Assembly (NCBI RefSeq): GCF_021474425.1
Contig: NZ_JAKEIP010000035.1
Span: forward strand, 1-52,850
Reading direction: 5' to 3'
DNA: 52,850 bases
Source of the DNA: Streptomyces muensis
Lineage (GTDB): Bacteria > Actinomycetota > Actinomycetes > Streptomycetales > Streptomycetaceae
The position numbers and the translations under genes were made by a program. Below are positions 1 through 7,685 of the stretch, one piece after another (within the stretch, counting starts at the first letter, position 1; every line of letters begins with the position of its first letter). The notes below the pieces were generated by a model. The model made no database searches and was not told the origin of the DNA. It worked only from the letters and a program-made list of their open reading frames with translations.

Positions 1-78
1 CTCGGGCTGTCGAACGGGCCGCGTCCGGTGGCGGCGTACGCGAGGACCGAGCCGAGCGAGAAGACGTCGGCGGCCGGC
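1..78 (-). pseudogene. Ser/Thr protein kinase catalytic-domain fragment, cut at about position 80
   Basis: Read on the minus strand, bases 77 to 3 encode PAADVFSLGSVLAYAATGRG followed by PFDSP. This is the subdomain IX region of Streptomyces Hanks-type kinases (D-V-F/W-S-L-G). The kinase similarity runs off the left edge of the window and stops near base 78-84, where the plus strand takes over as a membrane/PQQ-propeller protein. The expected upstream part of the kinase (subdomains I-VIII) is not present on the minus strand to the right. Either an inversion or a mis-assembly joined the two pieces. The fragment cannot be functional as it stands in this window. Confidence 0.75.
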
Positions 79-1332
79 GCCGTCATCCTCGCGGCCCTCG
101 CCACCACGACGGTCGCCCTCACCGGCGACGACACCGACCCGGGCGCCCTGCCCCTCGGCTGGCAGGCCTGGCACAACAAGTCCAAGGACCCGAGCGTCGA
201 CAAGGACCCGATAGGCGCCGACGGCCCGTTCAACCGCTGCGCGGCCACCGGTCGCTCCCTCGTCTGCGCGGGCGACGACGTCATGGCGACCCGCTTCGCC
301 CTCGCCGACGGCCGCAACACCTGGGCCCGGCCGATCGACGAGACCGCCGACGACAACGGCAGCAGCAACTCGGGCACGGTCATCGCCGCGCGCAGCGGCC
401 GCGTGTACGTCTACGGCGCCGACGACCGGCCCGCCGGCGCGGACGGGTTCACCTCGTACCGCTACACGATCCAGGCACTCGACGCCGACACCGGCAAGGT
501 CATCTGGAAGACGGTCACCGGCGAAGGCGACGAGGCCTCGGAACCGAACGCCGAACAGGGTGCCTCCATCGGCGTCCCGGAGGGCGTCATCACCGTCCAC
601 GGCGCGAAGGGCCAGCAGTACGCCCTGCTTGGCGCCGCCGACGGCAAGGTCCGCTGGAAGCGTCCGATACCCGACTCCGACACCAAGACGTGCCTGCTGC
701 GCAGCGCCGCCCGCAACGCCTACCTGGTGTGCCAGACGTGGGGCGAGGAGGAGGGCGGCGCCACCGGCACGAGCATCTCGCAACTCGACCGGACCACCGG
801 CCGCCCTCGCTGGACGGTGAGCGTCGACGGAGAGAAGGACGTCGTCGGTCAGGCCGACGGGCGCCTGGTGGTGCTCGACACGACCGGCGTCCGCCGCACG
901 CTGACCCTGATCCACGCCACCTCGCACGTCATGACGACCGTACGGCTGTCCCAGCCCCAGCCCGAGGGCACCACCCCCACGCTCCTGGGCGACCGGCTCT
1001 ACGTCACCTCGCCCAGCGGCGGCGTCCGCGCGGTCGCCCCGGACAGCGGACGCCAGCTCTGGGAGAGCAACTCCACCGTGGAGTCGCCGGGCATCCCCGT
1101 CGCCACCGCGTCCCACCTCTACCTGGCGTCCCCGAGCGGTCGCCTGGCGGCCCTGAACCTGCGCACCGGCACCGTGGAGGCCACCCTCCAGGGACGCGAC
1201 GACGGCGGCACCGCCGACTTCCCCGGCGGCGGCGTCGGACCGCCCCCGACCCTCGCCGGCGACGCCCTCTACGTCCCGTACGGCGTCCGCTCCGTCTACA
1301 CCGTGGACATCCGCACCCTGCACGACGACTGA
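28..1332 (+). CDS. PQQ-binding-like beta-propeller repeat protein, likely C-terminal half of a receptor kinase; 5' end chimeric
   Basis: From about base 79 the frame reads a hydrophobic stretch (GAVILAALATTTVALT) and then an extracellular domain of about 400 residues. That domain has repeated blades of the PQQ/WD type, such as IQALDADTGKVIWK, DGKVRWKRPI, QLDRTTGRPRW and VAPDSGRQLWE. This layout is typical of the sensor part of Streptomyces PQQ-type Ser/Thr kinases, where the propeller lies outside the membrane. The first 17 or so residues of the open frame (MAAYARTEPSEKTSAAG) are antisense to a kinase domain. The ATG at 28 is therefore unlikely to be a natural start, and the frame is open to the left edge. 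A hairpin follows the stop. The propeller assignment is solid; the true start and kinase linkage are unknown. Confidence 0.7.
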   Translation: MAAYARTEPSEKTSAAGAVILAALATTTVALTGDDTDPGALPLGWQAWHNKSKDPSVDKDPIGADGPFNRCAATGRSLVCAGDDVMATRFALADGRNTWARPIDETADDNGSSNSGTVIAARSGRVYVYGADDRPAGADGFTSYRYTIQALDADTGKVIWKTVTGEGDEASEPNAEQGASIGVPEGVITVHGAKGQQYALLGAADGKVRWKRPIPDSDTKTCLLRSAARNAYLVCQTWGEEEGGATGTSISQLDRTTGRPRWTVSVDGEKDVVGQADGRLVVLDTTGVRRTLTLIHATSHVMTTVRLSQPQPEGTTPTLLGDRLYVTSPSGGVRAVAPDSGRQLWESNSTVESPGIPVATASHLYLASPSGRLAALNLRTGTVEATLQGRDDGGTADFPGGGVGPPPTLAGDALYVPYGVRSVYTVDIRTLHDD

Positions 1333-1350
1333 CCGGCCCCCCGGAAACGA

Positions 1351-1391
1351 TCAGGGCCAGGTCGAGGAATCATCCTCTGACCTGGCCCTGA
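1351..1391. terminator. Strong hairpin terminator between convergent units
   Basis: A perfect 13-bp inverted repeat (TCAGGGCCAGGTC / GACCTGGCCCTGA) is extended internally by GAGGA/TCCTC. It lies between the propeller gene (+) and tRNA-Gly (-) and could serve both directions. There is no U-run, as is common in Streptomyces. Confidence 0.7.
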
Positions 1392-1400
1392 GCCGTATGG

Positions 1401-1471
1401 AGCGGGCGACGGGAATCGAACCCGCGTAGCTAGTTTGGAAGACTAGGGCTCTACCATTGAGCTACGCCCGC
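1401..1471 (-). tRNA. tRNA-Gly (anticodon TCC)
   Basis: On the minus strand a cloverleaf starts GCGGGCGTAGCTC and closes with CGCCCGC. The anticodon loop CTTCCAA gives anticodon TCC. The T-arm contains GGTTCGATTCC. The discriminator base is U, as expected for bacterial tRNA-Gly, and an encoded CCA follows (bases 1400-1398). Total length is 71 nt without CCA. Confidence 0.95.
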
Positions 1472-1602
1472 ACAGGACGCGCCGCAGGTCAGGTGACCGC
1501 GGCACAGAAGGCATCGTAGCGGGTCGGCACCCCTCGCCGCACACCCCGTTATTGCGGCGGCCGCACCGTCCGCGGGCATGTACCCTACGTGTCGCACCAG
1601 CA

Positions 1603-1676
1603 CGGGGTGTGGCGCAGCTTGGTAGCGCGTCCGCTTTGGGAGCGGAAGGCCGTGGGTTCAAATCCCGCCACCCCGA
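1603..1676 (+). tRNA. tRNA-Pro (anticodon TGG)
   Basis: The acceptor stem is CGGGGTG / CACCCCG. The anticodon stem TCCGC/GCGGA encloses the loop TTTGGGA, giving anticodon TGG. The T-arm is GGGTTCAAATCCC. The discriminator A is followed by an encoded CCA (1677-1679). It lies upstream of tig on the same strand, divergent from tRNA-Gly. Confidence 0.95.
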
Positions 1677-1751
1677 CCACCGACCGGCCCGCACCGGTCA
1701 TCCGCGCGGTCACCTCGCTTGATCGCCTTTGGGGCGTTGAGCGGCTGCGGT

Positions 1752-1757
1752 TACTAT
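1752..1757 (+). promoter_or_regulatory. Possible -10 box (TACTAT) for tig
   Basis: TACTAT is a good match to the sigma-70/HrdB -10 hexamer, 145 bp before the tig start and after tRNA-Pro. No convincing -35 hexamer is seen at 16-18 bp, so this is a weak call. Confidence 0.3.
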
Positions 1758-1901
1758 GCAAGCTGCGCGCCCGTGTGTCTCATCCACAGGAACCTCTGGA
1801 CATCCCCGGACATCCTCTGGACGTCCTCCGGGCGACGAAATCCGCCGGACCAGTCTGGCCCCGGCAGAAACCAAGAAGTCAGCCCCCAAGGAGACCGAAC
1901 C

Positions 1902-3296
1902 GTGAAGAGCGCCGTGGAGACCCTGAACCCGACTCGGGTTCGGCTCAGCATCGAGGTGCCCTTCGAGGAGCTCAAGGACAGCCTCGACGCGGCGTACAAG
2001 AAGATCAACCAGCAGGTCACGGTGAAGGGCTTCCGCAAGGGCAAGATCCCGGCCCGCGTCATCGACCAGCGGTTCGGCCGTGGCGCCGTGCTGGAGGAGG
2101 CCGTCAACGACGCGCTGCCGAAGTTCTACACCGAGGCGGTCAACGAGGCGGAGATCGACGTCCTGGGCCAGCCCGAGGTCGACATCACCGAGCTGAAGGA
2201 CGGCGAGACGCTGAACTTCACCGCCGAGGTCGACGTCCGCCCGACCATCGAGATCCCGGACTACTCCGGCATCGAGGTCGAGGTCGACGCCGTCGAGGTC
2301 ACCGACGAGGACATCGACAAGTCGGTCGAGCAGCTCCGCGAGCGCTTTGCCTCCACCTCCCCGGTCGAGCGTGCCGCCGAGGACGGCGACGTCGTCACGA
2401 TCGACCTTCAGGCCAAGGTCGACGGCGAGGTCCTGGAGGACGGCGTCGCCGAGGGCGTCTCCTACACCATCGGCTCCGGTGAGCTGCTGGACGGCATCGA
2501 CGACGCCGTGAAGGGCCTGGAGGCCGGTGGCGAGGCCACCTTCACCTCCGAGCTCAAGGGCGGCTCGGCGGCCGGCAAGGCGGCCGAGGTCACCGTCAAG
2601 GTCACCCAGGTCGCCGCGCGCGAACTGCCCGAGCTGGACGACGACTTCGCGCAGCTCGCCTCCGAGTTCGACACCCTCGAGGAGCTCAAGGCCGACAGCC
2701 GCAAGCGCCTGGAGAACATGAAGCAGTACGACCAGGCCACGCAGGCCCAGGAGCGCGTCCTGGAGAAGCTGCTGGAGCTCGTCGAGGTGCCCGTCCCCGA
2801 GAAGCTCCTCGAGGACGAGATCAACACCCGCAAGCACAACCTGGAGCACCACCAGCTCGGCCAGATGGGCCTCGACCTCGAGAAGTACCTCGAGATCCAG
2901 GGCAAGACGGCCGAGGAGTTCGACGCCGAGACCAAGGAAGCCGCGGTCAAGGGCATCAAGACGCAGTTCGTCCTCGACGAGCTCGTCAAGCAGGAGAAGC
3001 TGAACGTCAACCAGGAGGAGCTCACCGAGCACCTCATGCGCCGCGCCGCCTCCTCCGGCATGTCCCCCGACCAGTTCGCCCAGGCGGTCGTCGAGGGCGG
3101 CCAGGTTCCGCTCCTGGTCGGCGAGGTCGCCCGCGGCAAGGCCCTGGCCGTCGTGGTCGAGAAGGCCGTGGTCAAGGACACCAACGGCGAGCTCATCGAC
3201 CTCGACGACGAGGACGAGGTCGAGCAGGCCACCGAGACGGTCGAGGCCGCCGAGGGCACCGCGGACGCCTCCGACGAGGAGAAGACCGAGGGCTGA
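1902..3296 (+). CDS. tig: Trigger factor, ribosome-associated chaperone / prolyl isomerase
   Basis: 464 residues. It binds nascent chains at the ribosomal exit tunnel and has peptidyl-prolyl isomerase activity. The N-terminal ribosome-binding domain carries the signature GFRKGKIP at residues 43-50. A FKBP-type domain follows (about 155-245, with [16 protein letters not shown]), and then the long helical C-terminal substrate cradle. The tail is strongly acidic ([20 protein letters not shown]). The frame is open further upstream to 1719, but the GTG at 1902 is chosen because AAGGAG lies just upstream and the protein then begins [15 protein letters not shown] like its homologues. It precedes the clp genes, a common arrangement. 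A strong terminator follows, so clpP1 has its own promoter. Confidence 0.97.
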   Translation: MKSAVETLNPTRVRLSIEVPFEELKDSLDAAYKKINQQVTVKGFRKGKIPARVIDQRFGRGAVLEEAVNDALPKFYTEAVNEAEIDVLGQPEVDITELKDGETLNFTAEVDVRPTIEIPDYSGIEVEVDAVEVTDEDIDKSVEQLRERFASTSPVERAAEDGDVVTIDLQAKVDGEVLEDGVAEGVSYTIGSGELLDGIDDAVKGLEAGGEATFTSELKGGSAAGKAAEVTVKVTQVAARELPELDDDFAQLASEFDTLEELKADSRKRLENMKQYDQATQAQERVLEKLLELVEVPVPEKLLEDEINTRKHNLEHHQLGQMGLDLEKYLEIQGKTAEEFDAETKEAAVKGIKTQFVLDELVKQEKLNVNQEELTEHLMRRAASSGMSPDQFAQAVVEGGQVPLLVGEVARGKALAVVVEKAVVKDTNGELIDLDDEDEVEQATETVEAAEGTADASDEEKTEG

Positions 3297-3321
3297 GCCC
3301 ACGGCGCCGCACAGCGCGCAC

Positions 3322-3357
3322 GAAGGGCCCCGGGGAGCACAGTCCCCGGGGCCCTTC
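3322..3357 (+). terminator. Terminator after tig
   Basis: A perfect 15-bp inverted repeat (GAAGGGCCCCGGGGA / TCCCCGGGGCCCTTC) with a 6-nt loop, 25 bp past the tig stop, followed by TCTGT. Confidence 0.85.
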
Positions 3358-3383
3358 TGTCGTACGGCTGGACAGTGCCGCCA

Positions 3384-3430
3384 AGGGGCGCGGGGCTGTG
3401 TCGATGTGCGGCTCCGCCGCGTGGGCGCGA
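3384..3430. repeat. Dispersed intergenic repeat, copy 1
   Basis: AGGGGCGCGGGGCTGTGTCG and the following bases through GGGCGCGA recur at 10371-10418 with a single base change (G/A in TGTGTCG versus TGTATCG). Both copies sit directly behind a gene terminator. The element contains the small palindrome GCGGCTCCGCCGC and matches a family of short intergenic repeats that I remember from many Streptomyces genomes. Confidence 0.7.
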
Positions 3431-3509
3431 GCCACCACACACGACCCGCAGCCGCCCACTCTCCAGCGGAGCCACGGCGAGAAGTCCCGCCCACCCGGCG
3501 GAGCACATG

Positions 3510-3523
3510 CGCTCACAGCGAAC
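3510..3523. promoter_or_regulatory. ClgR-type operator upstream of clpP1
   Basis: CGC-TCACA-GCGAAC is an exact reverse-strand match to the reported Streptomyces ClgR recognition motif GTTCGC-N5-GCG. It lies 134 bp before the clpP1 start. ClgR activates clpP1 and related protease genes, so the position is functionally sensible. The match is seen; binding is inferred. Confidence 0.6.
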
Positions 3524-3656
3524 ACCCGCTGAACCGGGATTGCGGCACAGGGCCACCGCGTTAGGGTCCATGAGTATGAGGGCAGGGGAGTCCCCGTTGC
3601 CCACGCAGAAGACGTGCAGACGGCCCGGCGCCGTCGTAAGACGAGCAGGTGGATAC

Positions 3657-4277
3657 GTGACGAATCTGATGCCTTCCGCCGCCGGCGAGCCCTCCATCGG
3701 CGGTGGCCTCGGCGACCATGTCTACAACCGGCTGCTCGGCGAGCGGATCATCTTCCTCGGCCAGCCGGTCGACGACGACATCGCCAACAAGATCACCGCG
3801 CAGTTGCTGCTCCTTGCCGCAGACCCGGACAAGGACATCTACATGTACATCAACAGCCCGGGCGGTTCGATCACGGCCGGCATGGCGATCTACGACACCA
3901 TGCAGTACATCAAGAACGACGTGGTGACCATCGCCATGGGCCTCGCGGCCTCCATGGGCCAGTTCCTGCTCAGCGCGGGCACCCCCGGCAAGCGCTTCGC
4001 GCTGCCGAACGCCGAGATCCTGATCCACCAGCCCTCCGCGGGCCTGGCCGGCTCGGCCTCCGACATCAAGATCCACGCAGAGCGGCTGCTGCACACCAAG
4101 AAGCGCATGGCCGAGCTCACCTCGCAGCACACCGGCCAGTCGGTCGAGCAGATCACCCGTGACTCGGACCGTGACCGCTGGTTCGACGCCTTCGAGGCCA
4201 AGGAGTACGGCCTCATCGACGACGTCATCCCGACGGCCGCCGGGATGCCGGGCGGCGGCGGCACCGGGGCGGCCTGA
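3657..4277 (+). CDS. clpP1: ATP-dependent Clp protease proteolytic subunit ClpP1
   Basis: 206 residues, a serine peptidase of family S14 that forms the proteolytic chamber with ClpP2 and is fed by ClpX or ClpC. The catalytic triad is visible: Ser99 in GLAASMGQF, His124 in ILIHQPS and Asp173 in DSDRDRWF. The substrate-loop motif YINSPGGSI is present. The open frame extends upstream to 3375, but the GTG at 3657 ([13 protein letters not shown]) has AGGTGG just before it; ATG 3669 is the alternative. clpP2 starts 52 bp after the stop, so the two are cotranscribed. The ClgR-type box and a promoter region of about 230 bp lie between the tig terminator and this gene. The C-terminus is Gly-rich. Confidence 0.96.
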   Translation: MTNLMPSAAGEPSIGGGLGDHVYNRLLGERIIFLGQPVDDDIANKITAQLLLLAADPDKDIYMYINSPGGSITAGMAIYDTMQYIKNDVVTIAMGLAASMGQFLLSAGTPGKRFALPNAEILIHQPSAGLAGSASDIKIHAERLLHTKKRMAELTSQHTGQSVEQITRDSDRDRWFDAFEAKEYGLIDDVIPTAAGMPGGGGTGAA

Positions 4278-4329
4278 AGGCCCCCCGCACATCCCCCAGC
4301 CGACCGCCTCAGCCCCTAGGAGACAGACA

Positions 4330-5010
4330 GTGAACGACTTCCCCGGCAGCGGCCTGTACGACCGCTCGCGCGCCGAGTACGCGGGCCCCGTGGCCGAGTC
4401 CCGGTACGTCATCCCGCGCTTCGTCGAGCGCACCTCGCAGGGCATCCGCGAGTACGACCCGTACGCGAAGCTCTTCGAGGAGCGCGTGATCTTCCTCGGC
4501 GTGCAGATCGACGACGCCTCCGCGAACGACGTCATGGCGCAGCTGCTGTGCCTGGAGTCGATGGACCCCGACCGGGACATCTCGGTCTACATCAACAGCC
4601 CGGGCGGTTCCTTCACCGCGCTCACGGCCATCTACGACACGATGCAGTTCGTGAAGCCGGACATCCAGACGGTCTGCATGGGCCAGGCCGCCTCCGCCGC
4701 CGCCGTCCTGCTCGCCGCCGGCACCCCCGGCAAGCGCATGGCGCTGCCCAACGCGCGCGTGCTGATCCACCAGCCGTACAGCGAGACCGGCCGCGGCCAG
4801 GTCTCCGACCTGGAGATCGCCGCCAACGAGATCCTCCGGATGCGCTCGCAGCTGGAGGAGATGCTGGCCAAGCACTCCACCACGCCGATCGAGAAGATCC
4901 GCGAGGACATCGAGCGCGACAAGATCCTCACGGCCGAGGACGCGCTGTCGTACGGGCTGATCGACCAGATCATCTCCACGCGGAAGATGAACAACGCCGA
5001 CGTTCGCTGA
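4330..5010 (+). CDS. clpP2: ATP-dependent Clp protease proteolytic subunit ClpP2
   Basis: 226 residues, the second S14 subunit of the housekeeping Clp protease. The triad is Ser122 (GQAASAAAV), His147 (VLIHQPY) and Asp197 (DIERDKI), and the NSPGGSF loop is present. It has an N-terminal extension of about 25 residues over E. coli ClpP, typical of actinobacterial ClpP2, which is processed in related species. The GTG at 4330 is supported by AGGAGA seven bases upstream. It lies 52 bp downstream of clpP1 in the same operon. It differs from ClpP1 in having a charged rather than Gly-rich end. Confidence 0.96.
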   Translation: MNDFPGSGLYDRSRAEYAGPVAESRYVIPRFVERTSQGIREYDPYAKLFEERVIFLGVQIDDASANDVMAQLLCLESMDPDRDISVYINSPGGSFTALTAIYDTMQFVKPDIQTVCMGQAASAAAVLLAAGTPGKRMALPNARVLIHQPYSETGRGQVSDLEIAANEILRMRSQLEEMLAKHSTTPIEKIREDIERDKILTAEDALSYGLIDQIISTRKMNNADVR

Positions 5011-5033
5011 CGCGGACCCGGTATTGTCTGCTG

Positions 5034-5085
5034 CCCCTTGGCACGGTTTGGGACGGTGCACGTCAAAGTGAACCGCGCCAAGGGG
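5034..5085. promoter_or_regulatory. Imperfect 15-bp inverted repeat between clpP2 and clpX
   Basis: CCCCTTGGCACGGTT (5034-5048) and AACCGCGCCAAGGGG (5071-5085) pair with one mismatch around a 22-nt loop. It sits 24 bp after clpP2 and 105 bp before clpX. It could terminate clpP1P2, act as an operator, or form an attenuator in the clpX leader. The sequence alone does not decide. Confidence 0.5.
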
Positions 5086-5190
5086 GGCCCGAACGGGGGG
5101 CCAGGCAAGGTACCGTCGACATAAGGCAGCACCAGGAGCCGCTGGATTCGAAAACGTCCAGGCGTCTCCCAGGCGAAGGGGAAGCACACC

Positions 5191-6477
5191 GTGGCACGCA
5201 TCGGTGACGGCGGCGATCTGCTCAAGTGCTCGTTCTGCGGCAAGAGCCAGAAGCAGGTCAAGAAGCTCATCGCAGGCCCTGGTGTGTACATCTGCGACGA
5301 GTGCATCGATCTCTGCAACGAGATCATCGAGGAAGAGCTCGCGGAGACCAGTGAGGTCCGCTGGGAGGAACTGCCCAAGCCGCGCGAGATCTACGAGTTC
5401 CTCGAGGGCTACGTGGTCGGCCAGGAAGCGGCCAAGAAGGCGCTCTCCGTCGCCGTCTACAACCACTACAAGCGCGTCCAGGCCGGCGAGAACGGCGGCG
5501 CCCAAGGCCGCGACGACGCCATCGAGTTGGCGAAGTCCAACATCCTGCTGCTGGGCCCCACGGGCTCCGGCAAGACGCTGCTCGCCCAGACGCTGGCGCG
5601 CATGCTGAACGTTCCGTTCGCCATCGCCGACGCCACCGCGCTGACGGAGGCCGGCTATGTCGGTGAGGACGTCGAGAACATCCTGCTGAAACTGATCCAG
5701 GCGGCCGACTACGACGTCAAGAAGGCCGAGACCGGGATCATCTACATCGACGAGATCGACAAGGTCGCCCGGAAGAGCGAAAACCCCTCGATCACCCGCG
5801 ACGTGTCCGGCGAGGGTGTCCAGCAGGCGTTGCTCAAGATCCTCGAAGGCACCACGGCCTCGGTCCCGCCCCAGGGCGGCCGCAAGCACCCCCACCAGGA
5901 GTTCATCCAGATCGACACGACGAACGTCCTGTTCATCGTGGGCGGCGCGTTCGCCGGTCTGGAGAAGATCATCGAGTCCCGGGCCGGAGCCAAGGGCATC
6001 GGTTTCGGCGCGACGATCCGCTCCAAGCGCGAGCTGGAGGCCAAGGACCAGTTCGAGGACGTCATGCCCGAGGACCTGGTCAAGTTCGGCATGATCCCCG
6101 AGTTCATCGGCCGCCTCCCCGTCATCACGAGCGTCCACAACCTGGACCGCGAGGCCCTCCTCCAGATCCTCGTCGAGCCCCGCAACGCCCTGGTGAAGCA
6201 GTACCAGCGCCTCTTCGAACTCGACGGCGTGGAGCTGGACTTCGAGCGCGAGGCCCTGGAAGCCATCGCCGACCAGGCCATCCTCCGCCAGACCGGCGCC
6301 CGCGGCCTGCGCGCCATCATGGAGGAGGTGCTCCAGGGCGTGATGTACGAGATCCCGTCCCGCAAGGACGTGGCCCGCGTCGTCATCACGGCGGACGTCG
6401 TCCACTCGAACGTGAACCCGACGCTGATCCCGAGGGACGCGCGCGGGCGTGGTCCGGGCGAGCAGAAGACGGCGTAG
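5191..6477 (+). CDS. clpX: ATP-dependent Clp protease ATP-binding subunit ClpX
   Basis: 428 residues, an AAA+ unfoldase that recognises substrates and threads them into ClpP1P2. The N-terminal zinc-binding domain has four cysteines (C13, C16, C35, C38). Walker A is GPTGSGKT (122-129) and Walker B is IIYIDEID. The sensor/arginine-finger region is in the C-terminal half ([13 protein letters not shown]). Pore-loop and ClpP-docking loops lie between them ([16 protein letters not shown]). The GTG start gives the usual [16 protein letters not shown]. The 180-bp gap after clpP2 and the inverted repeat suggest a separate promoter. A 16-bp perfect hairpin ends the unit. Confidence 0.97.
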   Translation: MARIGDGGDLLKCSFCGKSQKQVKKLIAGPGVYICDECIDLCNEIIEEELAETSEVRWEELPKPREIYEFLEGYVVGQEAAKKALSVAVYNHYKRVQAGENGGAQGRDDAIELAKSNILLLGPTGSGKTLLAQTLARMLNVPFAIADATALTEAGYVGEDVENILLKLIQAADYDVKKAETGIIYIDEIDKVARKSENPSITRDVSGEGVQQALLKILEGTTASVPPQGGRKHPHQEFIQIDTTNVLFIVGGAFAGLEKIIESRAGAKGIGFGATIRSKRELEAKDQFEDVMPEDLVKFGMIPEFIGRLPVITSVHNLDREALLQILVEPRNALVKQYQRLFELDGVELDFEREALEAIADQAILRQTGARGLRAIMEEVLQGVMYEIPSRKDVARVVITADVVHSNVNPTLIPRDARGRGPGEQKTA

Positions 6478-6510
6478 CCGCCCGCAGCACAGACGTACAG
6501 CAGACGTAGA

Positions 6511-6546
6511 GAAGGGGCCCCGGTCGATCGCGACCGGGGCCCCTTC
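6511..6546. terminator. Bidirectional terminator between clpX and the convergent membrane-protein gene
   Basis: A perfect 16-bp inverted repeat (GAAGGGGCCCCGGTCG / CGACCGGGGCCCCTTC) with a 4-nt loop, between a plus-strand and a minus-strand gene. Confidence 0.85.
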
Positions 6547-6568
6547 CGCGTGGAGCGTCCTACGGGTG

Positions 6569-7549
6569 TCAGGCCTTGACGCGGACCTCGGCGCGCACCT
6601 TCGTGGTGATGTCGATCGCCACGTCCTTGGAGACGCTTGCCGTGGCGTCACTCGGCGACACCAGCGCGATGGTGCTGTAGTCGGCCCAGGCGCAGAACCA
6701 GTTGGTCCTCTCCTGCTTGGTCATCAAGTCCTGGGCCTTGGTCGACTGGCACTTCATGACCGCGCCGTCGAGGTCGGCGGACTCGGGCTCGCCGATCAGC
6801 TCGGTCTTGGGGGCGCTGCTGCTTCCGGAGGAGGAATCCTCCTCGGCCTCCTTCTTGAAGGAGGCGAAGAACGCGTCCAGAGCCTTCTCCGGGTCGGCGA
6901 TCTCGCCGTAGGCGCCCGCGTAGAAGATGCTCTTGGCCTTCGCCAACTCGCCCAGATCGGGCGTGGCGCTGTTCGGGTCGCTGGGGTCGTAACTCGAGAG
7001 GTCCGCGGTCGAGTAGATACCGGTCACGTCGGTGCCGTTCTTGACGCCGCTCTTCTCCAGCTCCGACGTCGCGTCGCCGCCGCTGGACCCACCGCCCTCG
7101 TCGCCCATCCGCGTGTAGTCGCTGAGCAGCTTCTGCGGAGTCGCCAGCTTGTGCGCGCCGTCGTCCTCCAGGCTGCCGCCCGCGCCGCCACGGCTGCCGC
7201 CGAGCGCGAAGTACGCCCCGACGCCGATCGCGGCCACGACCGCCACCGCGCCGATGATCAGGCCGGTCTTCTTGCCGCCGCCACCCGGCGCCGGCGGCTG
7301 CGGCATGCCGTACGGGGCCTGGCCGTACGGGGGCTGCTGCTGGCCGTACGGGTTCGGCTGCTGGGGCGGGACGCCCGGGGCCTGCTGAGGGTAGCCGTAA
7401 CCGGGCTGGGGCTGGGGCGGAGGAGCCTGCTGGGGGTAGCCGTAGCCGGGCTGGGGCGCCTGCGGCTGCTGGCCGTACGGACCTGGCTGGCCGTACGGAC
7501 CGGGCTGCTGGGGCTGCCCGCCGTACGGGCCCGGCTGGTTGTAGCTCAT
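6569..7549 (-). CDS. Proline/glutamine/tyrosine-rich single-pass membrane protein of unknown function
   Basis: 326 residues. The first 100 or so are low-complexity, with repeated PYGQPGPYG and GYGYPQQAP units, and probably lie in the cytoplasm. One membrane segment follows (about 107-128, [20 protein letters not shown]), then an extracellular domain of about 200 residues with no family I can name. That domain contains two Cys (KCQSTKA, WFCAWAD) that may form a disulfide. The start ATG at 7549 has GGAGGGG upstream. The gene is convergent with clpX and divergent from valS. It seems to correspond to the conserved hypothetical gene between clpX and valS in other Streptomyces. No enzymatic motif was seen. 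Confidence 0.85.
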   Translation of the reverse strand: MSYNQPGPYGGQPQQPGPYGQPGPYGQQPQAPQPGYGYPQQAPPPQPQPGYGYPQQAPGVPPQQPNPYGQQQPPYGQAPYGMPQPPAPGGGGKKTGLIIGAVAVVAAIGVGAYFALGGSRGGAGGSLEDDGAHKLATPQKLLSDYTRMGDEGGGSSGGDATSELEKSGVKNGTDVTGIYSTADLSSYDPSDPNSATPDLGELAKAKSIFYAGAYGEIADPEKALDAFFASFKKEAEEDSSSGSSSAPKTELIGEPESADLDGAVMKCQSTKAQDLMTKQERTNWFCAWADYSTIALVSPSDATASVSKDVAIDITTKVRAEVRVKA

Positions 7550-7673
7550 TTCTGGGTTCCCCTCCAGATGCTTATATGTTCACGACATCCTGGCGCAATC
7601 ACAGCGCACGCATGGCATCGGGGTGCCCACCGTTACAGAACAAACGCGTTTCGGGACACGCCCGGGACACCCC

Positions 7674-7679
7674 TAAACT
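7674..7679 (+). promoter_or_regulatory. -10 box of valS, positioned for a leaderless transcript
   Basis: TAAACT lies exactly 6 nt before the GTG of valS, so transcription would begin at or next to the start codon. No Shine-Dalgarno sequence precedes the GTG. No clear -35 is seen. Confidence 0.45.
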
Positions 7680-7685
7680 GAGCGG

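Noticed and set aside
1710..3697. Long open frames antisense to tig and clpP (hundreds of codons)
   Set aside because: They mirror genes with clear families; GC-rich third positions keep antisense frames open. Composition is Leu/Asp/Val/Arg noise without motifs.
7550..7685. T-box or other riboswitch before valS
   Set aside because: No T-box sequence or tRNA-like stem is seen; the -10 box 6 nt before the start leaves no leader.
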